DNA of 64,000 nt from the NCBI RefSeq assembly GCF_001426345.1, contig NZ_LMEM01000013.1, positions 230,108 through 294,107 on the forward strand. The letters are read 5' to 3'. Positions 31,459 through 40,613 of this stretch are shown piece by piece. The notes below the pieces were generated by a model. It did not search any database. It was not told where the DNA came from and saw nothing but the letters and a program-made list of their open reading frames with translations. A program made the translations under genes and the position numbers. Numbering within the stretch: position 1 is the first letter of the stretch; every line of letters begins with the position of its first letter. The DNA is from Devosia sp. Root436 (GTDB lineage Bacteria; Pseudomonadota; Alphaproteobacteria; Rhizobiales; Devosiaceae).

Positions 31459-32179
31459 TGTCGATTTCACCCACTGGCCGACCGAGTTGCTGACGCCTCA
31501 GGCATCGCCTTTCGATCCCCGGCCGTTCACGCGCTCCGGTGGTCGCACGCTGGGCGGTCTGTCCCGCTTTACCCGGACCGATCGCGGCTTCTGGATCGGC
31601 AGCTACAAGAACATCATCTTTCGCCGCGGACAGCAGTCCGACCAGGCGCGGGCGTGGACGAAACTTCGGACATATCTGGGCGGTCAGGCCGGGCTGGTGG
31701 CAGTTCCGATCTGCTCGACACGCTATTGGGCCGCCGAGGGCTTTCAGGACTTCACTCCGGGCCTCTACCCGCACGATGACGACACGCCGTTTGACGATGA
31801 TACGCTATACTCAGAGGGCCGCGTGCATATCGAAATGGCGGCCTTCGCGCCGCTGTCCTCAACGATCGTGACACTTCGGCTGGTCGACGCGCCGACGGCC
31901 GGTGGCATCCGGTTCAGCTACCAGCACGCCATGTATGAAACTGGCGCGGTCATTGAGCAGACCGGGGGGGACACATATCGCGTCCCGGTGTTCCCTGCCA
32001 TTCGGCAGGCTATCCCGGCAGACGCGTGGCTCGAAGCGGACAAGCCGACGGTGCTGTGTCGCCTTGCGACCGATGCTGAAATGGATCTGGAGTTTCCCGG
32101 CGCTGGCATGCCGCGGCCAACGATCAACTTCGTCGAGGCCGTCGACGTCTGGAACGACCTTGCGCTTGAGGCGGCATAG
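31451..32179 (+). CDS. Distal tail / minor tail protein (GTA gp12-like position)
   Basis: This 242-residue beta-rich protein (GGLSRFTRTDRGFWIGSYKN, LRTYLGGQAGLVAVPICST, and repeated aromatic segments) sits where GTA gp12/lambda L-like distal tail proteins lie. GTG 31451 overlaps the tape measure stop. Sequence identity to DUF2460 is not clear, so the assignment is positional. Confidence 0.68.
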   Translation: MSDVDFTHWPTELLTPQASPFDPRPFTRSGGRTLGGLSRFTRTDRGFWIGSYKNIIFRRGQQSDQARAWTKLRTYLGGQAGLVAVPICSTRYWAAEGFQDFTPGLYPHDDDTPFDDDTLYSEGRVHIEMAAFAPLSSTIVTLRLVDAPTAGGIRFSYQHAMYETGAVIEQTGGDTYRVPVFPAIRQAIPADAWLEADKPTVLCRLATDAEMDLEFPGAGMPRPTINFVEAVDVWNDLALEAA

Positions 32180-32752
32180 ATGGCGGTCAAATCGATCAAG
32201 GTTCTGGTCAAACTCGACTTCCCGAATGGCGCCACGTTCCGTCTGTGGGATGGTTCCGGCCCCTATCTCGATGCCAATGGCGAACTCTGGCAGGGCGTTC
32301 GGCTGAATGACGGGCTTGATCAGATTGAGAGCGCCATGAACGGCGAGGCGGTCACCCTGCTGCTCTCGGTATCGGGGGTGAATGAGGAAGGCGCCGGGCT
32401 GGCCTTCGAAGACTTGGAAGCCGGGAACGTCATTGGCGGCACGGTGCAACTGAGCATCCAGCCCCTGGACGAATGGGACCAGCCCGAAGGCGATGTCGAA
32501 GTTCGTTTCACGGGCAGCATCGACAATATGCCGATGGATGATGCCGCCATGGAAGAGGGGATTGTTTCGACGATCACGCTCGAGGTGACGAACCGCTTCG
32601 ACCTGCGCACGCTTACCAGCGGCGGGGTGCTGTCGGACGTGGATCAGAAGGCACGTTCGGCAATCCTCAATCCCGGCGCGCCGAACGACCGATTTGCCGA
32701 GCGCATCGCCGGCCTCGCTGACAAGACCATCGTCTGGCCCCGGTTCAGTTGA
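32180..32752 (+). CDS. Tail tip protein (DUF2163-like position)
   Basis: This 190-residue protein (IKVLVKLDFPNGATFRLWDG, WQGVRLNDGLDQIESAMNGE, FTGSIDNMPMDDAAMEEGI) is beta-rich and resembles DUF2163-group tail tip proteins (GTA gp13 N-terminal part). It is shorter than typical gp13. It starts one base after the previous stop and overlaps the next gene as TGATG. Confidence 0.7.
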   Translation: MAVKSIKVLVKLDFPNGATFRLWDGSGPYLDANGELWQGVRLNDGLDQIESAMNGEAVTLLLSVSGVNEEGAGLAFEDLEAGNVIGGTVQLSIQPLDEWDQPEGDVEVRFTGSIDNMPMDDAAMEEGIVSTITLEVTNRFDLRTLTSGGVLSDVDQKARSAILNPGAPNDRFAERIAGLADKTIVWPRFS

Positions 32753-33282
32753 TGCCTAACTGGACTCGTTTCGATACCCGCGCCTTGATCGAGGCGGCGG
32801 AGGATAGGCCACGCATGTCGCGCGCAGTGGTGCGGATCATTCGCCGGCACCACGGCGAGGATGGCCTGGTGGAGCGCATGGCGCGGCTGGAGACCTTCAT
32901 TCGGCTGACGCATTCTCGTCCGTTCGAGTGGGGCACGTCCGACTGCTCCTTGATGGTGGCGGACTGGTGCGTTGAGAACGGCCACGAAGACCCCGCATCG
33001 GCGTGGCGCGGCACTTACACGACCGAAGCCGAGTGCCGGGCCCTGATTGCCCAGCGCGGCGATCTTGCCGCTGTGGTGGCTGCCTGTGCGGCAATGGCAC
33101 GCCTGAAGGTGCTTGCCGAACCAGAGCTCGGCGCCGTTGCCGTGGTCGGCTCCAAATCGAACCCAGACCGGCAGTGGTCGGCGATCTGGAACGGGCGCCG
33201 CTGGATGGTTCGCTGGCAATCACGCAGCGGTCCGATGTGGTCGCCCTTCGTAGTGACACCCCTTGGAATATGGCGGGTCTAG
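32752..33282 (+). CDS. NlpC/P60-related tail peptidase (DUF6950-like)
   Basis: This is a 176-residue protein. The motif FEWGTSDCSLMVADW carries the candidate catalytic Cys of an NlpC/P60-like papain fold, followed by SAWRGTYTTEAECRALIAQRG typical of DUF6950 phage proteins. It occupies the GTA gp14/lambda K slot, where peptidases open the cell wall at DNA entry. ATG 32752. Confidence 0.8.
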   Translation: MPNWTRFDTRALIEAAEDRPRMSRAVVRIIRRHHGEDGLVERMARLETFIRLTHSRPFEWGTSDCSLMVADWCVENGHEDPASAWRGTYTTEAECRALIAQRGDLAAVVAACAAMARLKVLAEPELGAVAVVGSKSNPDRQWSAIWNGRRWMVRWQSRSGPMWSPFVVTPLGIWRV

Positions 33283-35337
33283 ATGCCAACTGCTATTGCC
33301 GGCGCAATCCTACCTTGGGTGATCCAGGGCCTGGGAGCCTTGGGTATTCCATTGGCGACCATCGCCGCTATCGCTGTGCCGGTGGCGCTGGGGGCGTCCT
33401 ATCTGCTGCTGGCCGGCGCCGCATACCTGGTCAGCGCGGCGTTCCAACCGGCAAAGCCTGAGGCTCCAAAGCCGGAAGATGGCAAGTTCAACCTCAAGCA
33501 ATCGGTGCCGCCGCTCGTATATGTACTGGGCAAGGTAAAGAAGGCCGGCGACTATGCCTTTCTGGAAGAGAAGGGTGGCACCGCGTACCACATCACGGTC
33601 TGGGCCGGGCACCACATCAAGGGCTTCACCCAGCACTGGCTGCATGACGAGCCGGCAACGCTCAGCGGCGGGAATACCGTCAGCGCGCCGGCACACTTCA
33701 ACAACAAGGTGACGATCCTCACCCGTCTGGGCGACGCGGCCTCCACCGCCTATGCCAACATCGTCGCCGCCTTTCCGACGATCTGGACCAACGACCACCG
33801 TGGCGACGGGCGGGCCACCGTCATGATGGCGGTCAAATCGGTTGATACCGAGAGCCTGCAGAAAACCTATCCTTCGGGGATGCCCCAGCACTCGGCCGAG
33901 GGCGAGGGGCACGATGGGCTGATCGATCCGCGGACCGCCGAGGCGGGATATTCGGAGAACTTCGCGGTGTTCCGTTATTGGCACCTGGCCCACCCGGTTG
34001 GCGCCAAGCTGACGATTAATGCGCTCCACGCCCCCGATTGGGCCCACGCTGCCGACGTGTGCGACGAGACCGTGCAGAACCGCGAAGGAGACGACGAGCC
34101 CCGCTACCACGGCGGCATGTGGTTCAGGGCGAACAATGACCCTGTGAATGTTGGCCGGTTGATGGATCAGGCAGCCGATCTCTTGATCTACGAGCGCGCC
34201 GACGGCAAGGTTGGGGTTCACGCGGGGGAATTTGTCGAGCCTGACGTCCGTCTAACCGCCAACGACATCATCAATCTGAACTACGACCCCTACAAGCGTA
34301 AAGCTAGCAACGTGCTGGCGGTGCGGGGCCGCTTTACCGATCCGGAAAAAGGATACAACACCGTCGATGCCGCCATCTATGGCGCTCCCTATCCAAGCGA
34401 CGACGAGCGAACGAAGACGGTCGAAAATCAGGCGGTGAAGCGGCACAATCACATGTCGCGCTTGCAGAAGCTGGCCTACGTCCGGGCTCGTGCGCCCCGT
34501 GTGCGTATCCTGGCGCACTATGAGCCAGCACGGCAGGTGCCATATCGCCGGTTCATCCGGGTGCATATGCCGCCCAAGCTGACCGAGGCGGTGATCGAGA
34601 TCACGGGGCGCCCGACTCTGTCACTGCGCAACCTGACATACGAGTTTGAGGGCATCGTGGTGCCATCGACGCTTTATGCGTTCGATGCGACGACCGAAGA
34701 AGGCGTGCCGGGCGCGAATGTTCTGCCGGTGGAACGCGATGATATCCCCGTACCGGAGGGCTTCTCGCCCACTGTCGAGGTCGAGGAGGTCGGTGGCGGA
34801 TCGTCCGCCGCGTTCATCAAGGCGATAGTCGATTTCCAGAACGACCTGTTCCAATACGAGTTGGAATGGCAGCCGACGGCGAGCGGGCCGGTGCAATCGG
34901 CGCTCGGCGTGGCTGGCGAGACAGAGGTGCGCAGCACCTATCTGGCAGACGGGGTCGAATATCGTGCGAGGGCGAGAACCTGGTCGACGGGAGCCTCGTC
35001 GAACTGGACCGACTACGTCGTTCTGACCGCAACCGCCGATCCAACGCCCCCCAATGATGTGACGGGGGTATCGGGAACCGGTGGAGCAGGCCAGATCACG
35101 TTCAACTGGACGGCCCCGAACAGCGCCAACTATCACGGCTCGCACCTCTATTGGCACACCGCCAATGTCTTTGGGGCGGCTACCCTTGCCGCGACCGAAT
35201 ATGGCGCGCCCAACGCTGCCGACAGTCGGATCGTCACGGGCATCAGCGCCGGCACCCGATACGGCTGGGTGGTGGCCATCAACGGGTCTGGCGTCGAAGC
35301 CGATCCCGTCGCCACCGGCGCTATCACTGTGACTTGA
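33283..35337 (+). CDS. Tail hub / host-specificity (J-like) protein with FN3 end
   Basis: This is a 684-residue protein. A hydrophobic N-terminus (IPLATIAAIAVPVALGASYL), as in lambda I/J-type proteins, is followed by the hub segment (VPPLVYVLGKVKKAGDYAFL, GLIDPRTAEAGYSENFAVFR), and two C-terminal fibronectin-III-like domains (from ~505: VDFQNDLFQYELEWQPTAS; and DPTPPNDVTGVSGTGGAGQI). It follows the NlpC-like gene, as gp15/J does, and likely determines receptor contact with the fibre genes downstream. Confidence 0.85.
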   Translation: MPTAIAGAILPWVIQGLGALGIPLATIAAIAVPVALGASYLLLAGAAYLVSAAFQPAKPEAPKPEDGKFNLKQSVPPLVYVLGKVKKAGDYAFLEEKGGTAYHITVWAGHHIKGFTQHWLHDEPATLSGGNTVSAPAHFNNKVTILTRLGDAASTAYANIVAAFPTIWTNDHRGDGRATVMMAVKSVDTESLQKTYPSGMPQHSAEGEGHDGLIDPRTAEAGYSENFAVFRYWHLAHPVGAKLTINALHAPDWAHAADVCDETVQNREGDDEPRYHGGMWFRANNDPVNVGRLMDQAADLLIYERADGKVGVHAGEFVEPDVRLTANDIINLNYDPYKRKASNVLAVRGRFTDPEKGYNTVDAAIYGAPYPSDDERTKTVENQAVKRHNHMSRLQKLAYVRARAPRVRILAHYEPARQVPYRRFIRVHMPPKLTEAVIEITGRPTLSLRNLTYEFEGIVVPSTLYAFDATTEEGVPGANVLPVERDDIPVPEGFSPTVEVEEVGGGSSAAFIKAIVDFQNDLFQYELEWQPTASGPVQSALGVAGETEVRSTYLADGVEYRARARTWSTGASSNWTDYVVLTATADPTPPNDVTGVSGTGGAGQITFNWTAPNSANYHGSHLYWHTANVFGAATLAATEYGAPNAADSRIVTGISAGTRYGWVVAINGSGVEADPVATGAITVT

Positions 35338-35347
35338 GGATGATCAA

Positions 35348-36274
35348 ATGCTGATTGGACAGGGCAGCGGGCGCAACGGGGATCATTACCTGTTCCGGCC
35401 CTCGGGCGTGCCAGGCGATGCCAGCATGTTCATCGATTTCGTGAATCAGCGGGCATGGCGAGGGCTGGTGGAGCCGATCGCGTTCGATAATGCGTTCTCC
35501 TGCGATCGGGGCAGCGCCGGCTATGCGCCCAATGCAGCCGGGGTGCTGGTGCCGTTTGCAGCGGATGAGCCGCGCATTACGGACGTGGGGATATTGATCG
35601 AGCCGGCAGCGACCAACCTGTGCCTTTGGTCCAACGACATTGCGAATGCCGCATATGTGCTGACTTCGGGGGCGAGCAAGACTAGCGATGTGATCGCTGC
35701 CCCTGACGGAAGCATGACCGGGGACATGGTTACCTATGGTGACGGCACCCTGGCGTTCCAGATGTACCAGATCATCCCCGTCGCCGAGGGCACTCAGTAC
35801 ACCTACAGCTACTACGCCCGCCTCGGGACTAAGCTTCGCAACCGCTATGCCATCTACAACAACACGGCCGGTGCCTGGATCGTCACTGAGGCAATTGCTA
35901 CCGGCGTGACTTCCGGGGCGTGGACCCGCGTCAAGGTGACCTTCACGACCCCAGCGGGTTGTACGGGCATTCGAGTATATCCGGACCGGTTCACTGCCAA
36001 TATCGATGGGCCCACCGGCAGCACGATCTACATCTGGGGGCAGCAACTTGAAGCCGGGCCCGCTGCGTCATCGCCCATCGAAACCACCAGCAGCACCGCC
36101 ACCCGCGCGGCCGACGCCATCACCGTCGCGCTGCCATCCGGCACACATGACCTGATCCTCACCTTCGACGACAACAGCACGCAAGTCCTCGACGACAAGT
36201 CTGGCGACTACCTGCTGCCAGCCGATCTGCTCAACCGCCGCACGATCAAGACCCTCAAGGCCATCGCGGCCTAG
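35348..36274 (+). CDS. Tail fibre-like protein with carbohydrate-binding-type domain
   Basis: This 308-residue protein has an N-terminal segment (LIGQGSGRNGDHYLFRPSGV) and a central jelly-roll-like region (EPAATNLCLWSNDIANAAYV, MYQIIPVAEGTQYTYSYYAR, GVTSGAWTRVKVTFTTPAG) seen in head-spike and fibre CBM-like domains. The C-terminal 60 residues resemble a fibre tip (LPSGTHDLILTFDDNSTQVL). It probably binds surface glycans. Followed by a terminator. Confidence 0.72.
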   Translation: MLIGQGSGRNGDHYLFRPSGVPGDASMFIDFVNQRAWRGLVEPIAFDNAFSCDRGSAGYAPNAAGVLVPFAADEPRITDVGILIEPAATNLCLWSNDIANAAYVLTSGASKTSDVIAAPDGSMTGDMVTYGDGTLAFQMYQIIPVAEGTQYTYSYYARLGTKLRNRYAIYNNTAGAWIVTEAIATGVTSGAWTRVKVTFTTPAGCTGIRVYPDRFTANIDGPTGSTIYIWGQQLEAGPAASSPIETTSSTATRAADAITVALPSGTHDLILTFDDNSTQVLDDKSGDYLLPADLLNRRTIKTLKAIAA

Positions 36275-36303
36275 CGCGTCCCCACTTCGCCACACCTGCC
36301 CAA

Positions 36304-36327
36304 CCCGCCGTCAGCGCGGGCTTTTTT
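36304..36327 (+). terminator. Intrinsic terminator between fibre genes
   Basis: CCCGC and GCGGG form a 5-bp stem with a 7-base loop, followed by C and six T. The stem is short but the T-run is good. It separates the 35348 and 36343 fibre genes. Confidence 0.65.
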
Positions 36328-36342
36328 CGTTTGGAGCCATCC

Positions 36343-38754
36343 ATGTCGCTGCTCTCCCCCCGCACCGTTTTCGTCCCCGGCCTCAAGCCGAAGAAGTCCG
36401 AGATCATTCAACTGCTCGAAGGCATTCGCGACGGCAGCATCTTCGTGGTTGCGCGCGACACCAAGGCCAACCTGCTGACTGTCACCCCCGAAGCTGAGGA
36501 TGGCGTCGCCCCGGTCGGCTATGTGCTGTCCGATCCAGTTGGGAGCAACAACGGCGTCTATAGTTGGACGGGCTCGACATGGGTGCGCGAGAGAGGTTTC
36601 CCCGACACGCTCTCCGCCCTGACCAATGTTGGCGGCACTGCAAATGCGGTGACTGCCGAGACCCGGCCCGGCATCGATCCTGCCGAGGTGGTGGTCTACC
36701 TCGTCCAGCCGGCGGTGAACAATACCGGGGCCATGACGCTGGCGATCAATGGCGGCGATCCGAAGCCGATCCTGGACGTCAATGGCGCGGCGATGGCAGC
36801 AGGGCTTTGGACCGCGGGGCGCCTGATCCAGTTCGTCGACAACGGGGATGAATACCGCCTGATCAGCGATCCCGACGCGGATGGTGCGTCCGCCAGTGCC
36901 GCGGCCAGTTCGCAGGAGGCGCGTGACGCCCTTACGGCGCTGTTGCAGAAGTTCCTGGGCCGCTTCGTGGACAACACGGCGGCCTCGGTGGCCGCTGCGG
37001 CTGTGCCGGGCGGGGCCGTCTCCGGCATGATCTACTGGAACACCACGAGCAGCGTGTTCCGGTATTGGGACGGCGATAGTTGGGAAACGATCCCCTATGC
37101 CACCGTCGCCGACGGAGCGATCACCGCCGCGAAGTTGGAGACGGCGCTGGCCGCTCAAGTGGTGCCGCGCACGTCCAGCCTGACGATCAATGTGCCGACG
37201 GACTATCCGACCGTCCAGGAGGCGATCGAAGCGGCATCGATGATCCGGTTTAAGGCCGGGCGTATCGTGATCGTGAACATTGAAAGCGGACACCTGATCT
37301 CGACGCCTATCGAGTTGGTAAACACCAACTTTTCTGGTCTGACCATCAACTCGGTCGATGCCGTGGTCGGGCTAGATGACAGCTTCCCGAAGATTTTTCC
37401 GGCGGCAAGGTGGGATGGCGCCGGCACGCGTTGTAAGCGCGATGGGGCTGCTCTGTCCGGTGTCGTCGATGGCAAGAAGGGCATCGTCAGCTTCTGGGCC
37501 AAGTTTAATGGCGGCGACAGCTCCGCGCAGCCGCTCATCCGGGGCCGCGATGGCACCAATCTCAGATTCACCGTTTTTCGCCACACGGATGGGAAATGGT
37601 ATGTTCAAGGACGCGACTCCGCCGGGACGCTCGTCTTGTCCATATCGAGCAATTCGGTCTGGAACGTCGCTGACGGATATCATCATGTTTTCGCGAGTTG
37701 GGACTTGGCGACCGGCCGGGCACAACTCTACATCAACGACATCGACGATCGTGCAGCCGCACCGACGGTCACCAACACGGCCATCGACTACACCGTGACG
37801 GATTGGGGTTTTGGTTGCGAGCCCACTTCTGCAGCAGATCAGACCCCCACCTTCAACGGCGACTTGGCCGAGGTCTACATCAACCTGGCGGAGAGCATCG
37901 ACCTCAGCGTCGAGGGCAACCGTCGGAAATTCCGCCAGGCGAGCGGTGCGCCAGAGGTTCTTGGCAAGTTCGCGACGCGGCCGACCGGCACTCGACCTGC
38001 ACTCTCGTTCGGCGGGGTTTTCCAGTCCTTCCGCGTCAACAAGGGCACGGGCGGAAAGTTCACCAGTTCGGGGAGCTTCACGCCCGCACCAAATTACCCC
38101 GATGGCACGTCAGCGGGAGAGGCGGCAGGTGACGGCGCTCACATTCTGTCGCTCAGGAACTGCAGCGGCATCACATGGAACATCCTCGTTGACGGAGATG
38201 GGCACGCCTTCCAGGGCATGGACCTCTATCGCTCAGACCTCCAGGTCGGCGGAACCGGCAAGGGCATCAAGAACTGCCTCGAAGACAATATCGAGGCAAA
38301 CAAGGGATGCCGCGTGACAGCGCGTGACTCGATCTTCAGCGGCGCAGGATATCGCGGCATTCAGGTTGATGGTGGCTCGTATGTCGATGGCGTTGGCGCA
38401 AATGTCTCGGAGAGTTTCTGGGGCGTGAACGCGCAGAATGGCTCCTTGTTCGACGGCTCGCCAGAGGGCGGGGCGGACAGCCCGGTGAACGCAACGGGCT
38501 GTTACGACCGCGCCGTAATCGCGGATGAGCTTTCCAAAGTGACGCTCTGGCAGGCCGATCTTACCGGATGCGGCGGAACCTACTGTGTCGAGATCGCTTC
38601 TGGCGCGAATGTCTACATGGAGTCTGCCCGCACCAACAACAGCGGCGCCTTGGTCGGCTTCTTTTATAAGCCCAGCCTGACCGACATCAACGTCGCAGCG
38701 TTCAACACACTCTACCACAACGGCGTCGTGTTCGCTCCGACATGGGTTGCCTGA
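36343..38754 (+). CDS. Tail spike/fibre with LamG-like and beta-helix regions
   Basis: This is an 803-residue protein. ATG 36343 has GGAG upstream; the in-frame TTG at 36331 is disfavoured. The N-terminus (SLLSPRTVFVPGLKPKKSE) is an attachment segment. About 330-510 form a LamG/concanavalin-like domain (SFWAKFNGGDSSAQPLIRGR, DGYHHVFASWDLATGRAQLY). The C-terminal third (about 560-780) has repeating short strands (ILSLRNCSGITWNILVDGDG, GIQVDGGSYVDGVGANVSES) consistent with a parallel beta-helix. It is probably the main adsorption spike. Confidence 0.85.
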   Translation: MSLLSPRTVFVPGLKPKKSEIIQLLEGIRDGSIFVVARDTKANLLTVTPEAEDGVAPVGYVLSDPVGSNNGVYSWTGSTWVRERGFPDTLSALTNVGGTANAVTAETRPGIDPAEVVVYLVQPAVNNTGAMTLAINGGDPKPILDVNGAAMAAGLWTAGRLIQFVDNGDEYRLISDPDADGASASAAASSQEARDALTALLQKFLGRFVDNTAASVAAAAVPGGAVSGMIYWNTTSSVFRYWDGDSWETIPYATVADGAITAAKLETALAAQVVPRTSSLTINVPTDYPTVQEAIEAASMIRFKAGRIVIVNIESGHLISTPIELVNTNFSGLTINSVDAVVGLDDSFPKIFPAARWDGAGTRCKRDGAALSGVVDGKKGIVSFWAKFNGGDSSAQPLIRGRDGTNLRFTVFRHTDGKWYVQGRDSAGTLVLSISSNSVWNVADGYHHVFASWDLATGRAQLYINDIDDRAAAPTVTNTAIDYTVTDWGFGCEPTSAADQTPTFNGDLAEVYINLAESIDLSVEGNRRKFRQASGAPEVLGKFATRPTGTRPALSFGGVFQSFRVNKGTGGKFTSSGSFTPAPNYPDGTSAGEAAGDGAHILSLRNCSGITWNILVDGDGHAFQGMDLYRSDLQVGGTGKGIKNCLEDNIEANKGCRVTARDSIFSGAGYRGIQVDGGSYVDGVGANVSESFWGVNAQNGSLFDGSPEGGADSPVNATGCYDRAVIADELSKVTLWQADLTGCGGTYCVEIASGANVYMESARTNNSGALVGFFYKPSLTDINVAAFNTLYHNGVVFAPTWVA

Positions 38755-38792
38755 ATGGAGAAGCCTGGCTATTTCCCAGGCTTCTCCATTTT
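38754..38792. terminator. Bidirectional terminator
   Basis: AATGGAGAAGCCTGG pairs with CCAGGCTTCTCCATT (15 bp, loop of 7-8 bases). TTTTG follows on the plus strand. On the minus strand the stem begins right after the lipoprotein stop and ends in AATT-poor sequence, so rightward use is best supported. It includes the fibre stop codon. Confidence 0.8.
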
Positions 38793-38795
38793 GCT

Positions 38796-39167
38796 TTAGG
38801 TGGCCGCGAAAGTGATGCCGCAGTTCTTAATGCGGTTGACCTGTTCGATGGCAGCCATTTCGCCTTTGAGCCTAGCCACTTCGGCTGCGGCCGCGCCGTC
38901 GCCCTTCATGAAGAAAGCCGCCGGCCAGAACAGCACCACAGCAACGGTCGTCATTGCCACGTCGCTGCTGCGGTTTTGGTCTTGCTTGCCAGCAGCGGCC
39001 AGTGCTCGGGCAGACACCCCTTCCGCTTCCTGACGCAACTGCGTGCAGCTTAGATTCTCGTAAAGTCCAGTTGAAACGTAGGTTGGTGCTATATCCTTCG
39101 GAGCCGAAGCGCATCCGGCCAGCATCGACGCCGCGCCCAGCGCGATTGCAGTTTTCCTAAACATCAT
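38796..39167 (-). CDS. Phage-borne lipoprotein
   Basis: This is a 123-residue protein with a signal peptide and lipobox LAGC (Cys19 or 20, depending on which of two adjacent ATGs is used: 39167 or 39164). The mature part has LSCTQLRQEAEGVSARALAA and a second hydrophobic segment TTVAVVLFWPAAFFM. It is transcribed against the late operon between fibre and lysis genes, as are lysogenic conversion genes. It may alter the host surface; the function is unknown. Confidence 0.75.
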   Translation of the reverse strand: MMFRKTAIALGAASMLAGCASAPKDIAPTYVSTGLYENLSCTQLRQEAEGVSARALAAAGKQDQNRSSDVAMTTVAVVLFWPAAFFMKGDGAAAAEVARLKGEMAAIEQVNRIKNCGITFAAT

Positions 39168-39172
39168 GAAAA

Positions 39173-39196
39173 GTCTCCCCCTTTATGGGGGCAGAC
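39173..39196 (-). promoter_or_regulatory. Hairpin covering the lipoprotein ribosome-binding site
   Basis: GTCT-C-CCCC and GGGGG-C-AGAC pair as a 9-bp stem with one bulge and a 5-base loop. On the minus strand the GGGGGAG Shine-Dalgarno sequence of the lipoprotein gene lies in the stem, so translation may be restrained. Confidence 0.5.
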
Positions 39197-39316
39197 TGCC
39201 TTATGTAGAGTGAGATCGGCAAGCCCAATGATTACCCTTCTTTAAGTATTGGGGTTTCTCCCAATAACAAAGGAGGCTGCCTGCGCAATCCCATCCCCTA
39301 AATCGAGGTTCCTATC

Positions 39317-40000
39317 ATGGCCCGCACAGTCAATGCGGAAACGCTTTCGCTCGTCAAACAGTGGGAGGGCTTTCGCCCCAACGCCTATCCCGATCCCGGT
39401 TCCCGCGACGGGACGCCCTGGACAATCGGTTATGGCCAGACACGCATCAAGGGCCGCGCGGTGCGCAAGGGCGACACCATCACCGAGGCCGAAGCCGCCA
39501 GCCTGCTGACGACGAGGCTGGCCGAGACGGCGGCGCAGGTGGAGCGCCTGGTCAAGGTGGACCTGACCGACAACCAGTTCGGTGCTCTGGTGGCGTTCGC
39601 CGACAACATCGGCATGGGCGGCAGCGGCAAGCCGGGCTTCTCGAACTCCACCCTGCTCAAGAAGCTCAATGCCGGCGACTACAACGCCGTGCCGGGCCAA
39701 CTGGCACGCTGGAAATACAATGACGGCCAGGTCATGCAGGGCCTTATCAACCGCCGTGCTGCCGAGGCGGGGCTGTGGGCCAAGGGGGCGTTCGTTTCGA
39801 CCAGCACCGTGGAGGCCAAGCCGGGCAATCCGCTCAAGGAACTGGTGACGCCCGAGAACATGGCGGCCGGTGGCGGACTGCTGGGCGGCGCTGCGGCGGT
39901 CGCCAGCGGCAATGGCCCGGTCCAATATGCCATTGCTGCCCTGATGGTCATTGCGGCCATCACCATTGCCTTCCTGGTGATCCGGAGGGCTACGCGATGA
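39317..40000 (+). CDS. Endolysin: GH24 lysozyme with C-terminal membrane segment
   Basis: This is a 227-residue protein. Residues ~8-150 are a T4-type lysozyme: catalytic Glu in WEGFRPNAYPD, WTIGYGQTRIKG, FGALVAFADNIGMGG and QLARWKYNDG. The C-terminus carries a transmembrane segment (YAIAALMVIAAITIAFLVI) followed by RRATR. Most membrane-linked phage lysozymes have an N-terminal SAR domain, so the C-terminal anchor is unusual. It is preceded by a hairpin (TATTGGG/CCCAATA, 39247-39266) and GGAGG. Confidence 0.9.
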   Translation: MARTVNAETLSLVKQWEGFRPNAYPDPGSRDGTPWTIGYGQTRIKGRAVRKGDTITEAEAASLLTTRLAETAAQVERLVKVDLTDNQFGALVAFADNIGMGGSGKPGFSNSTLLKKLNAGDYNAVPGQLARWKYNDGQVMQGLINRRAAEAGLWAKGAFVSTSTVEAKPGNPLKELVTPENMAAGGGLLGGAAAVASGNGPVQYAIAALMVIAAITIAFLVIRRATR

Positions 40001-40374
40001 GCCGACTTTCTCCAATCCTCGATGATCTCGGCGCCGGCCGGGTAGCCTTCTGGTGCCCTGGCTGCAACGAAGCTCATTCGATCAACATCAAGCGTGATGC
40101 GGCCGGGCAGGGCCCGGTATGGGGCTACAATGGCAATCCAGATGCTCCCACCTTCACGCCTTCGGTTCTGGTCAAGGTCGGGCACTACTGCGCCGGGCAG
40201 GAGGGCAAGGATTGTTGGTGCACCTATGAGGCGCGCACGGGCAAGCCCGCCCCGTTCAAATGCGCCATCTGCCATTCGTTCGTGACCAATGGCCGGATCC
40301 AGTTCCTCGGTGACTGCACCCATGCCCTCGCTGGCCAGACCGTGCCTCTGCCGCCGATCCCGGAGGACTGGTGA
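39997..40374 (+). CDS. Cysteine-rich phage protein (DUF6527-like)
   Basis: This is a 125-residue protein starting at ATG 39997 (ATGA overlap). It has FWCPGCNEAHSINI, WGYNGNPDAPTFTPSVLV, CHSFVTNGRIQFLGDCTHAL and AGQTVPLPPIP, the pattern of a widespread phage family often mislabelled as ammonia monooxygenase and now DUF6527. The cysteines probably bind zinc. It lies within the lysis cassette; its role is unknown. Confidence 0.72.
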   Translation: MSRLSPILDDLGAGRVAFWCPGCNEAHSINIKRDAAGQGPVWGYNGNPDAPTFTPSVLVKVGHYCAGQEGKDCWCTYEARTGKPAPFKCAICHSFVTNGRIQFLGDCTHALAGQTVPLPPIPEDW

Positions 40375-40613
40375 TGATCGGCCTCTGGACCAAGATCAAG
40401 ATCGGCCTCGGCATTGCTGGGGCCGTCATCGTCGCCATCGGCATCGCATTCCTCAAGGGGCGGCGTGCCGGCATCGAGCATATCGAGGCGGAGCAGCAGA
40501 AGCGCCGCGACAACCTTCAGGAGCACTACGATGAAATCGACCGTCAGGCTATCGATCCTGCTGGCAGTTACGACCGTCTTAGGGGCATGTCAGACGACGC
40601 ACACGGTCGTTGA
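40374..40613 (+). CDS. Inner-membrane spanin (Rz-like)
   Basis: This 79-residue protein has an N-terminal membrane anchor (IKIGLGIAGAVIVAIGIAFL) and a charged helical periplasmic part (EHIEAEQQKRRDNLQEHYDE). The next gene, a small lipoprotein, is embedded out of frame in its end, the classic Rz/Rz1 arrangement. ATG 40374; GTG 40371 overlaps the previous stop. Confidence 0.8.
   Translation: MIGLWTKIKIGLGIAGAVIVAIGIAFLKGRRAGIEHIEAEQQKRRDNLQEHYDEIDRQAIDPAGSYDRLRGMSDDAHGR

Noticed and set aside
36331..36342. TTG start for the tail spike
   Set aside because: The TTG lies in the terminator T-run region with no ribosome-binding site; ATG 36343 has GGAG upstream.
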